Below, piece by piece: positions 16,355-24,467 of a stretch of DNA of 64,000 bases. The stretch is from UBA1573 sp034005165 (GTDB lineage Bacteria; Pseudomonadota; Alphaproteobacteria; Micavibrionales; Micavibrionaceae). The notes under the pieces are model-generated. The model was given only the letters and a program-made list of their open reading frames with translations. It was not told the DNA's origin and did no database searches. Position numbers and translations under genes: made by a program. The stretch spans positions 558,001 to 622,000 of the forward strand of contig JAVEVE010000001.1 in NCBI GenBank assembly GCA_034005165.1, in the 5' to 3' direction. Position 1 is the first letter of the stretch. Every line of letters begins with the position of its first letter.

Positions 16355-17581
16355 ATGAATTACCGCAAGTTTTTCGAAGACAGAATTTCTGACCTGAAAC
16401 AGGAAGGCCGTTACCGTGTCTTCGCTAATCTTGAGCGTCTGGTCAGTGAATTCCCCAATGCGATATATCACGCCCCTGATGGGTCAAGCCGCAAAGTCAC
16501 CGTCTGGTGTAACAATGACTATCTCGGGATGGGACAACATCCAAAAGTTTTAAGCGCAATGCATGACGCCATCAACCGTTCGGGCGCAGGCGCAGGCGGC
16601 ACACGTAATATTTCGGGAACAACAAAATATGTTGTCGACCTAGAAGACTCTCTGGCAGATCTTCACCACAAAGAGGCTGCCCTTGTTTTCCCGTCAGGCT
16701 ACACCGCCAATGAAGGCGCACTCTCGACCATCATCAAACTCTTGCCGGAATGTCAGGTGTTTTCGGACGAACTGAACCATGCCTCCATGATTCACGGCAT
16801 ACGTGAGGGTAAAGCCCAAAAACATATCTATCGCCATAATGATCTCGGACATCTCGAAGATTTGTTGAAAGCGGCTCCCGTCAACCTTCCAAAACTTATT
16901 GCCTTTGAATCTGTTTATTCCATGGAAGGTGATATTGCGCCCATCGAACAAATCTGTGACCTTGCCGACAAATACGGCGCTATGACCTATCTTGATGAAG
17001 TGCACGCAGTCGGTGTTTACGGACCAAGAGGCGGCGGCGTTGCGGATGAACGTGGCCTGATGGACCGCATCGACATTATCGAAGGAACTTTCGGCAAGGC
17101 CTATGGCTTAATGGGAGGATTTTTCACCGCGAATGCATCTATCGTTGACGCAGTACGCTCTTACTCGGGAAATTTCATTTTCACAACCGCCCTACCCCCT
17201 GCCCTGTGCGCGGGGGCGCTTGCCAGTGTTGAACATCTAAAAACATCCCAAATCGAGCGCATAAAAATCCGCAAAAACGTAGCCCTTCTAAAATCAAGAC
17301 TTGATGACGCTGGGCTAAATTACATGAAAGGCGAAAGCCATATCACGCCGCTCGTAGTGGGCGATTCCGTATGCTGTAAAGCCATCACCGACTGGTTGAT
17401 GGAAGCACACGACATTTACGTCCAACCGATCAACTATCCGACCGTCCCGCGCGGAACAGAACGCATGCGCCTCACCGCAACAGCAGTGCATCAGGAACAC
17501 CACATTGAAAAACTGGTTAGTGTTTTAAAATCACTCTGGGATGAAAACCACGGCTTCGTACATAACATGCGTGTAGCCTAA
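16355..17581 (+). CDS. hemA: 5-aminolevulinate synthase
   Basis: Condenses glycine and succinyl-CoA to 5-aminolevulinate, the first step of heme synthesis in Alphaproteobacteria (Shemin pathway). The 408-residue PLP enzyme shows WCNNDYLGMG (51-60), GAGAGGTRNISGT (77-89), YLDEVHAVG (212-220) with the PLP-contacting Asp and His, and the Schiff-base lysine K248 in EGTFGKAYGLMGG. Length and motifs are complete. It is one of the clearest lineage markers in the window. It is convergent with the TetR regulator, 3 bp apart. Confidence 0.96.
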   Translation: MNYRKFFEDRISDLKQEGRYRVFANLERLVSEFPNAIYHAPDGSSRKVTVWCNNDYLGMGQHPKVLSAMHDAINRSGAGAGGTRNISGTTKYVVDLEDSLADLHHKEAALVFPSGYTANEGALSTIIKLLPECQVFSDELNHASMIHGIREGKAQKHIYRHNDLGHLEDLLKAAPVNLPKLIAFESVYSMEGDIAPIEQICDLADKYGAMTYLDEVHAVGVYGPRGGGVADERGLMDRIDIIEGTFGKAYGLMGGFFTANASIVDAVRSYSGNFIFTTALPPALCAGALASVEHLKTSQIERIKIRKNVALLKSRLDDAGLNYMKGESHITPLVVGDSVCCKAITDWLMEAHDIYVQPINYPTVPRGTERMRLTATAVHQEHHIEKLVSVLKSLWDENHGFVHNMRVA

Positions 17582-17584
17582 TAT

Positions 17585-18190
17585 CTAGGCCACACGTGTC
17601 GTTACGTACTCTTTCAGCAAATCAAGACGGGATAACATTTTATCCAACGCCGCCATCGTCTTTGCCAAATCGGGGCTACTGTCCTGGGCCCAAATAAACA
17701 GGACATAAAGATATCCCAATCCGACGGCAGCCACAGCCATCGGCCCGAACAACCCACGCGTTTCGATACCGCTCAGTGACAAATATTTCGATAAGGAACA
17801 GAAATAGGTTTTCAAATCTTCACGCTTCGAAGCATACGTCCAGCCGTAGGACTTAAGAAAAGAAATATGCGCGTCCCGATGGTCCGCCATAGCATCAAAG
17901 CGCTCCATCAACACATCAAATAAAACATCCCGTTTGGAAGAGGAAAGATCAACCTGATAATTGCTCAACACACGCTCATCTAAATCGGAAACTATAACCG
18001 CGACCATATCCTGTTTTGAAGGAAAAAACGCCTCAACCTCAGAGATAGAAACCTCCGCATCCTCTGCGATCTGCCAATAACTCACGGATTGCCATGCATC
18101 ACGCGCAGCAACACGCAAAACAGCATCCAAAATGGCTGCACGCCTGTCTTGTGACCGATTTTCTCTTTCCTTGCGTTTTCGTGTAACCAT
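17585..18190 (-). CDS. TetR-family transcriptional regulator
   Basis: A 201-residue protein when started at ATG 18190 (a GTG 9 nt upstream is also possible). Residues about 15-65 form a TetR-type helix-turn-helix (RAAILDAVLRVAARD, then WQIAEDAEVSISEVEAFFPSKQDM). The C-terminal region is all-helical and, in other members, binds a ligand and dimerises. The usual tyrosine of the recognition helix end (LYxHF) is F-FPS. It stands divergent from the PfkB gene at 18249 with 58 bp between starts. It may control that gene or itself. The ligand is unknown. Confidence 0.8.
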   Translation of the reverse strand: MVTRKRKERENRSQDRRAAILDAVLRVAARDAWQSVSYWQIAEDAEVSISEVEAFFPSKQDMVAVIVSDLDERVLSNYQVDLSSSKRDVLFDVLMERFDAMADHRDAHISFLKSYGWTYASKREDLKTYFCSLSKYLSLSGIETRGLFGPMAVAAVGLGYLYVLFIWAQDSSPDLAKTMAALDKMLSRLDLLKEYVTTRVA

Positions 18191-18248
18191 GATAAACACA
18201 TAATCTGTATTACAACCTTTTTCAACGCCAATTAAAAATTAGAAGACC

Positions 18249-19232
18249 ATGAACAAAACATACGGTGTAACAGCAATCGGCAACGCGATTGTCGATATTC
18301 TATCCCAAACGACAGATGAATTTATCGCATCGCAAGCAGGATTCGGCATGAACCGCGGTGCGATGACACTGATTGACGAAACCCGCGCCTCTGATCTGTA
18401 CAAGATTCTCGGCCCGACCACGGAAATGTCAGGTGGCTCTGCCGGCAACACTATGGCAGCCTACGCTTCATTCGGCGGGAACGGCGCATTCATCGGAAAA
18501 GTTGCAGACGACCAGTTCGGAAAAGTTTTTATACACGACACAAAAGCGATTGGCGTACATTTTGACACCCCGCCTTTGCGCCACGGCCCAGCCACAGCGC
18601 AATGTTTGATTTTGGTGACCCCTGATGCCCAGCGCACAATGAACACCTTCCTTGGTGCATCAGTCAAAATCACCGAAGAAGATATCAACGAAGATTTGAT
18701 CGCCAACTCAGAAATCACCTATCTGGAAGGATATCTATATGATGACGACCAAGCTAAGGCAGCCTTTTTCAAAGCCGCTGAATTGACCAGAAAACACGGC
18801 GGTAAGCTAGCGCTTACCTTGTCTGACCCGTTCTGTGTTGTCCGCCACCGTGACGACTTCAAACGCCTTGTGGATAACCATGTGGACATCCTGTTTGCAA
18901 ATGAAGAAGAAATTCGGGAACTCACCAAAATTAGCGATACAGAACAAGCACATAAATCCATTGCAGACAAATGCTCAATCAGTGTTGTCACTATGGGGAA
19001 AAGTGGGTCATCAATCATCAGCGGCACAGAGCATGTGCGTGTCGCTTCAATTGCTCCCCGCGAATTGGTGGATACGACAGGTGCTGGCGATGCTTATGCA
19101 GCGGGTTTTCTGTTTGGCCTGACAGAGAAAAAGCCTCTCGCAGAGTGCGGGAGGCTTGGGTCATTAGCAGCTTCAGAAGTTATATCCCATATGGGACCAC
19201 GTCCCCTGACACCACTGAAAACCTTGTTATAA
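18249..19232 (+). CDS. Adenosine-kinase-like PfkB kinase
   Basis: A 327-residue sugar/nucleoside kinase of the type widely conserved in Alphaproteobacteria and annotated as adenosine kinase. It has AIGNAIVDIL near residue 10, GGSAGNTMAAYASFGG (about 61-76), and VDTTGAGDAYAAGF with catalytic D281. The large insertion between the two signatures matches the adenosine-kinase subgroup. It would phosphorylate adenosine or a related nucleoside in salvage. The precise substrate is not proven for most bacterial members. Divergent from a TetR gene. Confidence 0.88.
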   Translation: MNKTYGVTAIGNAIVDILSQTTDEFIASQAGFGMNRGAMTLIDETRASDLYKILGPTTEMSGGSAGNTMAAYASFGGNGAFIGKVADDQFGKVFIHDTKAIGVHFDTPPLRHGPATAQCLILVTPDAQRTMNTFLGASVKITEEDINEDLIANSEITYLEGYLYDDDQAKAAFFKAAELTRKHGGKLALTLSDPFCVVRHRDDFKRLVDNHVDILFANEEEIRELTKISDTEQAHKSIADKCSISVVTMGKSGSSIISGTEHVRVASIAPRELVDTTGAGDAYAAGFLFGLTEKKPLAECGRLGSLAASEVISHMGPRPLTPLKTLL

Positions 19233-19260
19233 ACCGCTCCAAGAAAAAGAAGTCGGTGAC

Positions 19261-19788
19261 CTATTCGTCAAGAATAGGTACACCGGCTTTGAACTTGGAG
19301 GTTTTAACTGACAAAGAAGATTTCACAGAAGCCACATTCGGGCTTTCCAGCAATTGGTTGGTAAGGAAGTCTTGATAATCGTCCCAATCTCGCGCAACGA
19401 TCTTCAAAAGAAAATCATTATCTCCGGTCATCACATAGGCCTCACGAACCAAAGGCCATTTTTCCAACTGCCCTTCAAAGCGGCGCAGCTCGCCTTCACC
19501 AACAGAGTTTAACTTGATTGCAGTAAATACGGTAACAGGGTACCCCAAAGCCGCATGATTGACCTGAGCATGGTAAGACAGGATTAACCCTGACTCTTCC
19601 AGATTACGAACACGGCGCAAGCATGGCGGCGCAGAAATTCCTGCACGCTTAGCCAGATCAACGTTGGTCATACGACCATCGGCTTGCAAATCACTCAGAA
19701 TACGCTGGTCAATCTTATCCAGTTTCACTACACGAGTCTGGCGACTGGATGGACGGTTAATGACGGGCAAATCCTCTACGTTTTTCAT
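19261..19788 (-). CDS. Lrp/AsnC-family transcriptional regulator
   Basis: A 175-residue protein. Residues about 22-80 form the winged helix-turn-helix (LDKIDQRILSDLQADGRMTNVDLAKRAG, then CLRRVRNLEESGLI), followed by the RAM ligand-binding domain (about 90-165, VREAYVMTGDNDFLLKIVARD). The N-terminal 20 residues are an extension rich in basic residues. Lrp proteins respond to amino acids. The target is not evident. Its start region is divergent from the ELM1-family gene, 79 bp away. Confidence 0.92.
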   Translation of the reverse strand: MKNVEDLPVINRPSSRQTRVVKLDKIDQRILSDLQADGRMTNVDLAKRAGISAPPCLRRVRNLEESGLILSYHAQVNHAALGYPVTVFTAIKLNSVGEGELRRFEGQLEKWPLVREAYVMTGDNDFLLKIVARDWDDYQDFLTNQLLESPNVASVKSSLSVKTSKFKAGVPILDE

Positions 19789-19867
19789 TTTTTTACTTTC
19801 CTTCTCTTTTGAGCGAGCTTATATATTTTATTTTCAAAAAAATGAAACATTTTTACAACGTCTCATA

Positions 19868-20866
19868 ATGCCACATCTCCAAAAGTACAGAAACGAGGAA
19901 TTACCTATAGTAGAGTCCTCAAAAACACATCCCACCGTTTGGATCGTAACAGAAGGTTTAACAGGTACAGAAAACCAATGTTTAGGCGTGGCACAAGCGC
20001 TCGATATAGTTCCAAAGATATTAAAAATCAAGCTCAGGCAACCTTGGGCTGCTCTATCTCCATGGCTAGGATTGGAATGTGGTGCGACATTTTGCCCTCC
20101 GCTGGACGGGCCATGGCCGGACATATTGTTAGCATCAGGAAGAAAATCCATTGCCGTAAGTCGATATATCAAGAGAAAAAGCAAGAATCATACTTTCACA
20201 GTCCAAATTCAGGACCCACGCGTCAATCCGTCACAATTCGATCTGGTAGCGGTTCCAGAACATGACCCGACCCGCGGGGAAAATGTTCTGGTGACAACAG
20301 CAACCCCAAATAAAGTTTGTGACGGGACTTTAGAAACGGGACGGACCGAATTTGCAGGATTGTTCGAAAATTTACCGGCCCCTCGCATTGCAGTCCTGAT
20401 CGGCGGCAGCACCAAATCCCATGCAATTTCCGAACAGGAGATCACGAACCTGATTACCTGTCTCAAAAGCCTGTCAAACACTGCCAGCCTGATGATAACA
20501 ACATCGCGGCGCACAGGGGATGAAAATTCACGCCGCATCAGAGACGCCCTAAAACAGGAAAATGTGTATTTTTGGGATGGCGCCTCCCCCAACCCATATA
20601 TGGGCATGTTAGGCTGGGCAGATTATATTGTGGCCACAAATGACAGCACATCGATGCTCTCCGAGGCATCAACAACAGGAAAACCGGTTTACAATATCCC
20701 TCTGGTCTCTCTGAGCGGACGCCAGAAACAATTGCTGAAAAATCTCAAAACTCACGGCGCAGTTCGAGACTGGACCGGAAATCTGGAAAACTGGCCCTAC
20801 AAAAAGCTGAACGATGCGCAACAAATCGCGTCAGCCATAAAAGAAAAAAGTGGCCTTTTTGGGTAA
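19868..20866 (+). CDS. ELM1-family (GT-B-like) protein
   Basis: A 332-residue protein when started at ATG 19868. The longer open frame runs into the antisense lrp gene and is not credible. Segments VWIVTEGLTGTENQCLGVAQAL (about 24-45), QIQDPRV, IAVLIGGSTKSH (about 170-181) and WADYIVATNDSTSMLSEASTTGKPV (near 260) are diagnostic of the bacterial relatives of plant ELM1. The name comes from a mitochondrial fission factor of plants. The bacterial function is unknown, and the fold resembles a glycosyltransferase. In many alphaproteobacteria it lies near trxB, as here. Confidence 0.85.
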   Translation: MPHLQKYRNEELPIVESSKTHPTVWIVTEGLTGTENQCLGVAQALDIVPKILKIKLRQPWAALSPWLGLECGATFCPPLDGPWPDILLASGRKSIAVSRYIKRKSKNHTFTVQIQDPRVNPSQFDLVAVPEHDPTRGENVLVTTATPNKVCDGTLETGRTEFAGLFENLPAPRIAVLIGGSTKSHAISEQEITNLITCLKSLSNTASLMITTSRRTGDENSRRIRDALKQENVYFWDGASPNPYMGMLGWADYIVATNDSTSMLSEASTTGKPVYNIPLVSLSGRQKQLLKNLKTHGAVRDWTGNLENWPYKKLNDAQQIASAIKEKSGLFG

Positions 20867-20920
20867 ATCTGAACTTAAGGGCTTTACCAAAGCAAAAACA
20901 CACATTAAATCAATACTATC

Positions 20921-21907
20921 ATGACAAAAGAACATATCTTGACGAAAGTCCTCATTATAGGGTCTGGCCCAGCCGGCTACACGGCAGCCATTTACGCAGC
21001 GCGCGCCAACTTGGAACCTGTTTTGGTAACAGGCATGGAGCAAGGCGGACAACTCACCATCACAACAGATGTTGAAAACTACCCTGGCTTTGCAGAGGCG
21101 GTCCAAGGCCCATGGTTGATGGAACAAATGCGTGCTCAGGCAGAACATGTCGGAACAAAAATGATCATGGATATGATCAGCGAAGTCGACTTTGCAAAGC
21201 GCCCGTTTACAGCCAAGGGACAATCCGGAAAAACCTACGAGGCAGAAACAGTGATTATCTGCACAGGCGCAAAAGCCCGCTGGCTTGGGATTGACTCTGA
21301 AAAAACGTTCCGCGGATTTGGAGTATCTGCCTGCGCGACATGCGACGGATTCTTCTATCGCGGAAAAGAAGTTGCCGTCATCGGAGGCGGAAACTCTGCC
21401 GTTGAAGAAGCACTCTTCCTTTCGCAATTCGCAAGCAAAGTCACGCTTATCCACCGCAGAGATTCATTGCGCGCTGAAAAAATCGGGCAAGACCGTCTAT
21501 TTGAAAATCCAAAGATCAACGTGATCTGGAACGCCACTGTTGAAGAAATCATAGGCAACCCTCCTGGTTCGAAAGATGGTGAGATAGGCGTCACAGGCTT
21601 GAAACTCAAAGACACCCAAACAGGAGTGCTCACAAACTTCAAAGTAGACGGTGTCTTCGTTGCTATCGGTCATGATCCGGCAACAGAATTGTTCAAAGGC
21701 AAAATCGATATGGACAGGGAAGGATACATTCTAACTTCACCAGACTCGACCGCAACATCTGTAAACGGCGTATACGCAGCAGGTGATGTGAAAGACAAAA
21801 CATACCGCCAAGCCGTCACTGCTGCAGGTATGGGATGTATGGCCGCCCTTGAGGCAGATCGCTATCTGGCATCCCAGAATCACAGCATTAAAGACGCTGC
21901 CGAATAA
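20921..21907 (+). CDS. trxB: Thioredoxin reductase
   Basis: Transfers electrons from NADPH through FAD to thioredoxin. The 328-residue product has GSGPAGYTAAIYAARA (15-30), the active-site disulfide CATC (C138, C141) and the NADPH loop GGGNSAVEEA. A C-terminal FAD-binding YAAGDVKDKTYRQAVTAAGMG completes it. All features of the low-molecular-weight bacterial enzyme are present. It is followed 24 bp later by a LysR gene in the same direction, which may be co-transcribed. Confidence 0.96.
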   Translation: MTKEHILTKVLIIGSGPAGYTAAIYAARANLEPVLVTGMEQGGQLTITTDVENYPGFAEAVQGPWLMEQMRAQAEHVGTKMIMDMISEVDFAKRPFTAKGQSGKTYEAETVIICTGAKARWLGIDSEKTFRGFGVSACATCDGFFYRGKEVAVIGGGNSAVEEALFLSQFASKVTLIHRRDSLRAEKIGQDRLFENPKINVIWNATVEEIIGNPPGSKDGEIGVTGLKLKDTQTGVLTNFKVDGVFVAIGHDPATELFKGKIDMDREGYILTSPDSTATSVNGVYAAGDVKDKTYRQAVTAAGMGCMAALEADRYLASQNHSIKDAAE

Positions 21908-21931
21908 ACGTACACGGCAGGGAGAACAGGT

Positions 21932-22834
21932 ATGGACTGGGACAAGCTGAGAATATTCCACATGGTTGCAAAGGCAGGAAGCTTCACGCATGCCGGGGCT
22001 ACCCTGAATCTGTCCCAATCAGCAGTCTCCCGTCACATTTCTTCATTTGAAGAAGATTTGGGCATCACACTTTTCCACCGTCATGCACGCGGATTGATCC
22101 TCACCGAACAAGGTGAATTACTCTTCAACGGAACATCCGAAATCTTTGCCAAAATGGTAATGATAGAAGGTCAATTGAGTGACGCACGCGACAACGCAGA
22201 CGGCCCACTAACACTAACAATGGCAGAATTTCTTGCCTCCTCATGGCTTGCAGGACTCCTTCCTGAATTCAGAAAATCAAATCCCGAAATAAATCTGACT
22301 TTGCTTTTGGATGATCGCATTTTCAATTTGGGCATGCGCGAAGCTGATGCTGCAATCCGCCTGCATAAGCCTGAACAATCAGATTTGATTCAACGTTCCC
22401 TTGGAAAAATGTCTCTATCCGTCTGCGCCAGCAAATCCTATATTGAGAAAAACGGAATACCAAACTCTCTCAAGGATTTAAAAGACCACACACTGATCGC
22501 ATATCCGGACCAGTCTCTTGTACCTTTTAAAAACCCGAACTGGCTAATTGACAAAGCGGGCATAACACTCGACAAAAACGATAAGCTGATACAAATCAAC
22601 TCTATTTCTACCATCTGCAGGGCAGTTAAAGGCGGATTAGGGATCGCCACATTACCAACATTTATGGTAAAAAATTGCGCAGATCTGGAGATCATCCTGC
22701 CAGACATCCGCGTAGACTCGATAGAAATGTTCTTCGTCTATCCGGAAGAGAGACGCCATTCCAAACGCATTTCTGCATTCCGTGATTTCATCATCAAGCA
22801 ACTCGAACTTGCGCCACTAGACACAAGCAATTGA
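21932..22834 (+). CDS. LysR-family transcriptional regulator
   Basis: A 300-residue protein. Residues 1-60 form the LysR helix-turn-helix (WDKLRIFHMVAKAGSFTHAGATLNLSQSAVSRHISSFEEDLG). Residues about 90-295 form the periplasmic-binding-like sensor domain. Placed directly after trxB, it could respond to redox state, but LysR members near trxB with a WDKLRIFHxVA start are common in Alphaproteobacteria and their targets vary. GGGAG and CAGG precede the ATG. The inducer is unknown. Confidence 0.92.
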   Translation: MDWDKLRIFHMVAKAGSFTHAGATLNLSQSAVSRHISSFEEDLGITLFHRHARGLILTEQGELLFNGTSEIFAKMVMIEGQLSDARDNADGPLTLTMAEFLASSWLAGLLPEFRKSNPEINLTLLLDDRIFNLGMREADAAIRLHKPEQSDLIQRSLGKMSLSVCASKSYIEKNGIPNSLKDLKDHTLIAYPDQSLVPFKNPNWLIDKAGITLDKNDKLIQINSISTICRAVKGGLGIATLPTFMVKNCADLEIILPDIRVDSIEMFFVYPEERRHSKRISAFRDFIIKQLELAPLDTSN

Positions 22835-22912
22835 TTTAAAAGAAAAATTTAAATAAAAACAACCGCAGATTGATCCATGCATTTTTAGCATTTCTGACAT
22901 TCAAACATAACG

Positions 22913-22942
22913 TTGGTACTTTTCGCCTATCCATCATATAAG
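22913..22942 (+). promoter_or_regulatory. Promoter of the candidate small RNA
   Basis: TTGGTA (22913-22918) and TATAAG (22937-22942) are 18 bp apart. The predicted transcription start falls at about 22949-22950, exactly where the first hairpin begins. Confidence 0.65.
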
Positions 22943-22949
22943 AGCGCCC

Positions 22950-23030
22950 AGAACCACTTTGGTTCTTTACGTCTCTATAGACGTAAACCTCCCTGTTCAA
23001 CTCGCCGGGCAACAAGCCCGGTTTTTTTTT
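22950..23030 (+). ncRNA. Candidate three-hairpin small RNA with exposed CCUCCC
   Basis: The roughly 81-nt element has a complete gene layout. A promoter lies just upstream. Hairpin 1 pairs AGAACCA (22950-22956) with TGGTTCT (22960-22966). Hairpin 2 pairs TTACGTCT (22967-22974) with AGACGTAA (22979-22986) around CTAT. A single-stranded stretch with CCTCCC (22988-22993) follows. Hairpin 3 pairs CCGGGC (23005-23010) with GCCCGG (23016-23021) and ends in nine T. The exposed CCUCCC is complementary to Shine-Dalgarno sequences, as in several alphaproteobacterial trans-acting sRNAs, but I cannot assign it to a named family. A terminator-type leader for the patatin gene is the alternative. Confidence 0.65.
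23005..23030 (+). terminator. Rho-independent terminator (hairpin 3 of the small RNA)
   Basis: A 6-bp perfect GC-rich stem with a 5-nt AACAA loop followed by nine T. It lies 79 bp before the patatin ATG and rules out the long in-frame extension of that gene. Confidence 0.92.
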
Positions 23031-23108
23031 GCCTTGAATTTGGTTAGAATAAACAAGTCCGCGAATCATCCGCCGCCCTCCTGCCAAAACAACAAAAACA
23101 AGACAAAA

Positions 23109-24401
23109 ATGACCTCAGACCCAAGTTCCGCAGAACAGCCCGATGCCAGCAACACAAGAAAAAAACCGATTGTTGCGCTCTTCAATTATGGGGGCGGAAT
23201 GCGAGGACTTCTCCCCGCCCACTTCATGCAAAAAATCGAAGAAGTCACAGGTTTGCACATGACAGAAATGGTCGATATTTTTATGGGACCCTCGACCGGA
23301 TCAATTTTGAACGCTGCACTCAACATCCCATCTCCCCACGACCCGACAAAACCGAAATTCAAAGCGCGGCACATGGTCCGTTTTTATGAACGTGAAGGCC
23401 TACATATTTTCCCGCGTGACTCATTCCGCTCCTTCCGCAGCATGATACATGACTTCAATAACCGCACGATGCGCATCGAACAATTGGGAAACCTCCTCAA
23501 GCATGGTCATTACGAACATGCAAGCCTCGGACGCTCTCTTCGAGCTCTTTATGGCCGCCATAAACTCTCGGACAGTTTGAAAAGTCTGATTATCCCCGTC
23601 TACAATATCGAGGGCAATGCACTACGCCCTACACAAGAGCATGGCGACACACTGGCCTCCCCTGTTCACAACGTAAATACATTTCTGAACGAAGGGGGAC
23701 ATGCCGTCTGGCTAAAAAATATCAAATTTGATGGTGCACTTGAAACTCGCCAGCCCCAACAAGTTGACATCTTTGATGCTGTCATGGCAAGTACCGCAGC
23801 GCCGACTTACTTTCCGTGTTATTCATTCCCGATGAGAGAAACGGAAAACTCTCCGCAAAGAACAGTCGCGGGCATTGACGGCAGTATTTTCGACAACCCG
23901 TGTATCAGTTATATGGGGGCATTGCGCCGCCACATTCCGGCGGATCGTGACTTGATTATCATCGTTTTGGGAACAGGATACTTTAACCGCTCTTACCAAA
24001 AAGATGACTGGAACAGGTTCGGCTCTCTCGGTGTTGTCGACCCGAGCAACGATATGCCCCTAATTAACATTTTCTTCTATGCCTCCGAAACCGCCCTTCT
24101 GGACTCTTTCCGTCACGAAGTTGGCAGGAATTTGTACGTATTTAATAAATCCCTCGTCTCCGGACCTTTCGTCAGCGATTACCCAAATACAGATATTGAT
24201 GATGCTTCACCGGAAAATCTGCGCCGCCTCAGGAACTTCTTTGAAATGACTTTGGAGGAAAATCGCCGCTCTTTTAATGAGATTTGTGAGATTCTGGTCA
24301 AAAATAACGATGAGTTACGAAAAAGCGTGAAGTCCGTGCCCAAACAAGGTAAAACTCTTGGATTAGGCAATAGAATCAAGAACAAACTGATGCGCAAATA
24401 G
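23109..24401 (+). CDS. Patatin-like phospholipase
   Basis: A 430-residue protein when started at ATG 23109. Upstream in-frame codons lie inside a terminator. The patatin fold is shown by NYGGGMRGLLPAHFM (oxyanion loop GGGMRG), GPSTGS (nucleophile Ser in GxSxG) and IDGSIFDNP (catalytic Asp in DG). These would hydrolyse acyl chains of phospholipids. The catalytic Ser-Asp dyad is intact. No signal peptide is present, so it acts in the cytosol or at the inner membrane, or is secreted by another route. A second patatin follows 66 bp downstream. Similar enzymes occur as effectors of anti-phage systems, but no sensor or cyclase gene is near. Confidence 0.88.
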   Translation: MTSDPSSAEQPDASNTRKKPIVALFNYGGGMRGLLPAHFMQKIEEVTGLHMTEMVDIFMGPSTGSILNAALNIPSPHDPTKPKFKARHMVRFYEREGLHIFPRDSFRSFRSMIHDFNNRTMRIEQLGNLLKHGHYEHASLGRSLRALYGRHKLSDSLKSLIIPVYNIEGNALRPTQEHGDTLASPVHNVNTFLNEGGHAVWLKNIKFDGALETRQPQQVDIFDAVMASTAAPTYFPCYSFPMRETENSPQRTVAGIDGSIFDNPCISYMGALRRHIPADRDLIIIVLGTGYFNRSYQKDDWNRFGSLGVVDPSNDMPLINIFFYASETALLDSFRHEVGRNLYVFNKSLVSGPFVSDYPNTDIDDASPENLRRLRNFFEMTLEENRRSFNEICEILVKNNDELRKSVKSVPKQGKTLGLGNRIKNKLMRK

Positions 24402-24467
24402 CAGATACAAAGCAATGCAGCATATCAGAAGTTTGACGAAAACAGACAGTAGGCGTAGCTTTTAGGA

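Noticed and set aside
19664..19867. Upstream extension of the ELM1-family frame into the lrp gene
   Set aside because: It is antisense to lrp, has no family similarity and no ribosome site. ATG 19868 gives a normal family start.
22959..23108. N-terminal extension of the patatin frame
   Set aside because: It passes through the small-RNA hairpins and a nine-T terminator; ATG 23109 fits the family.
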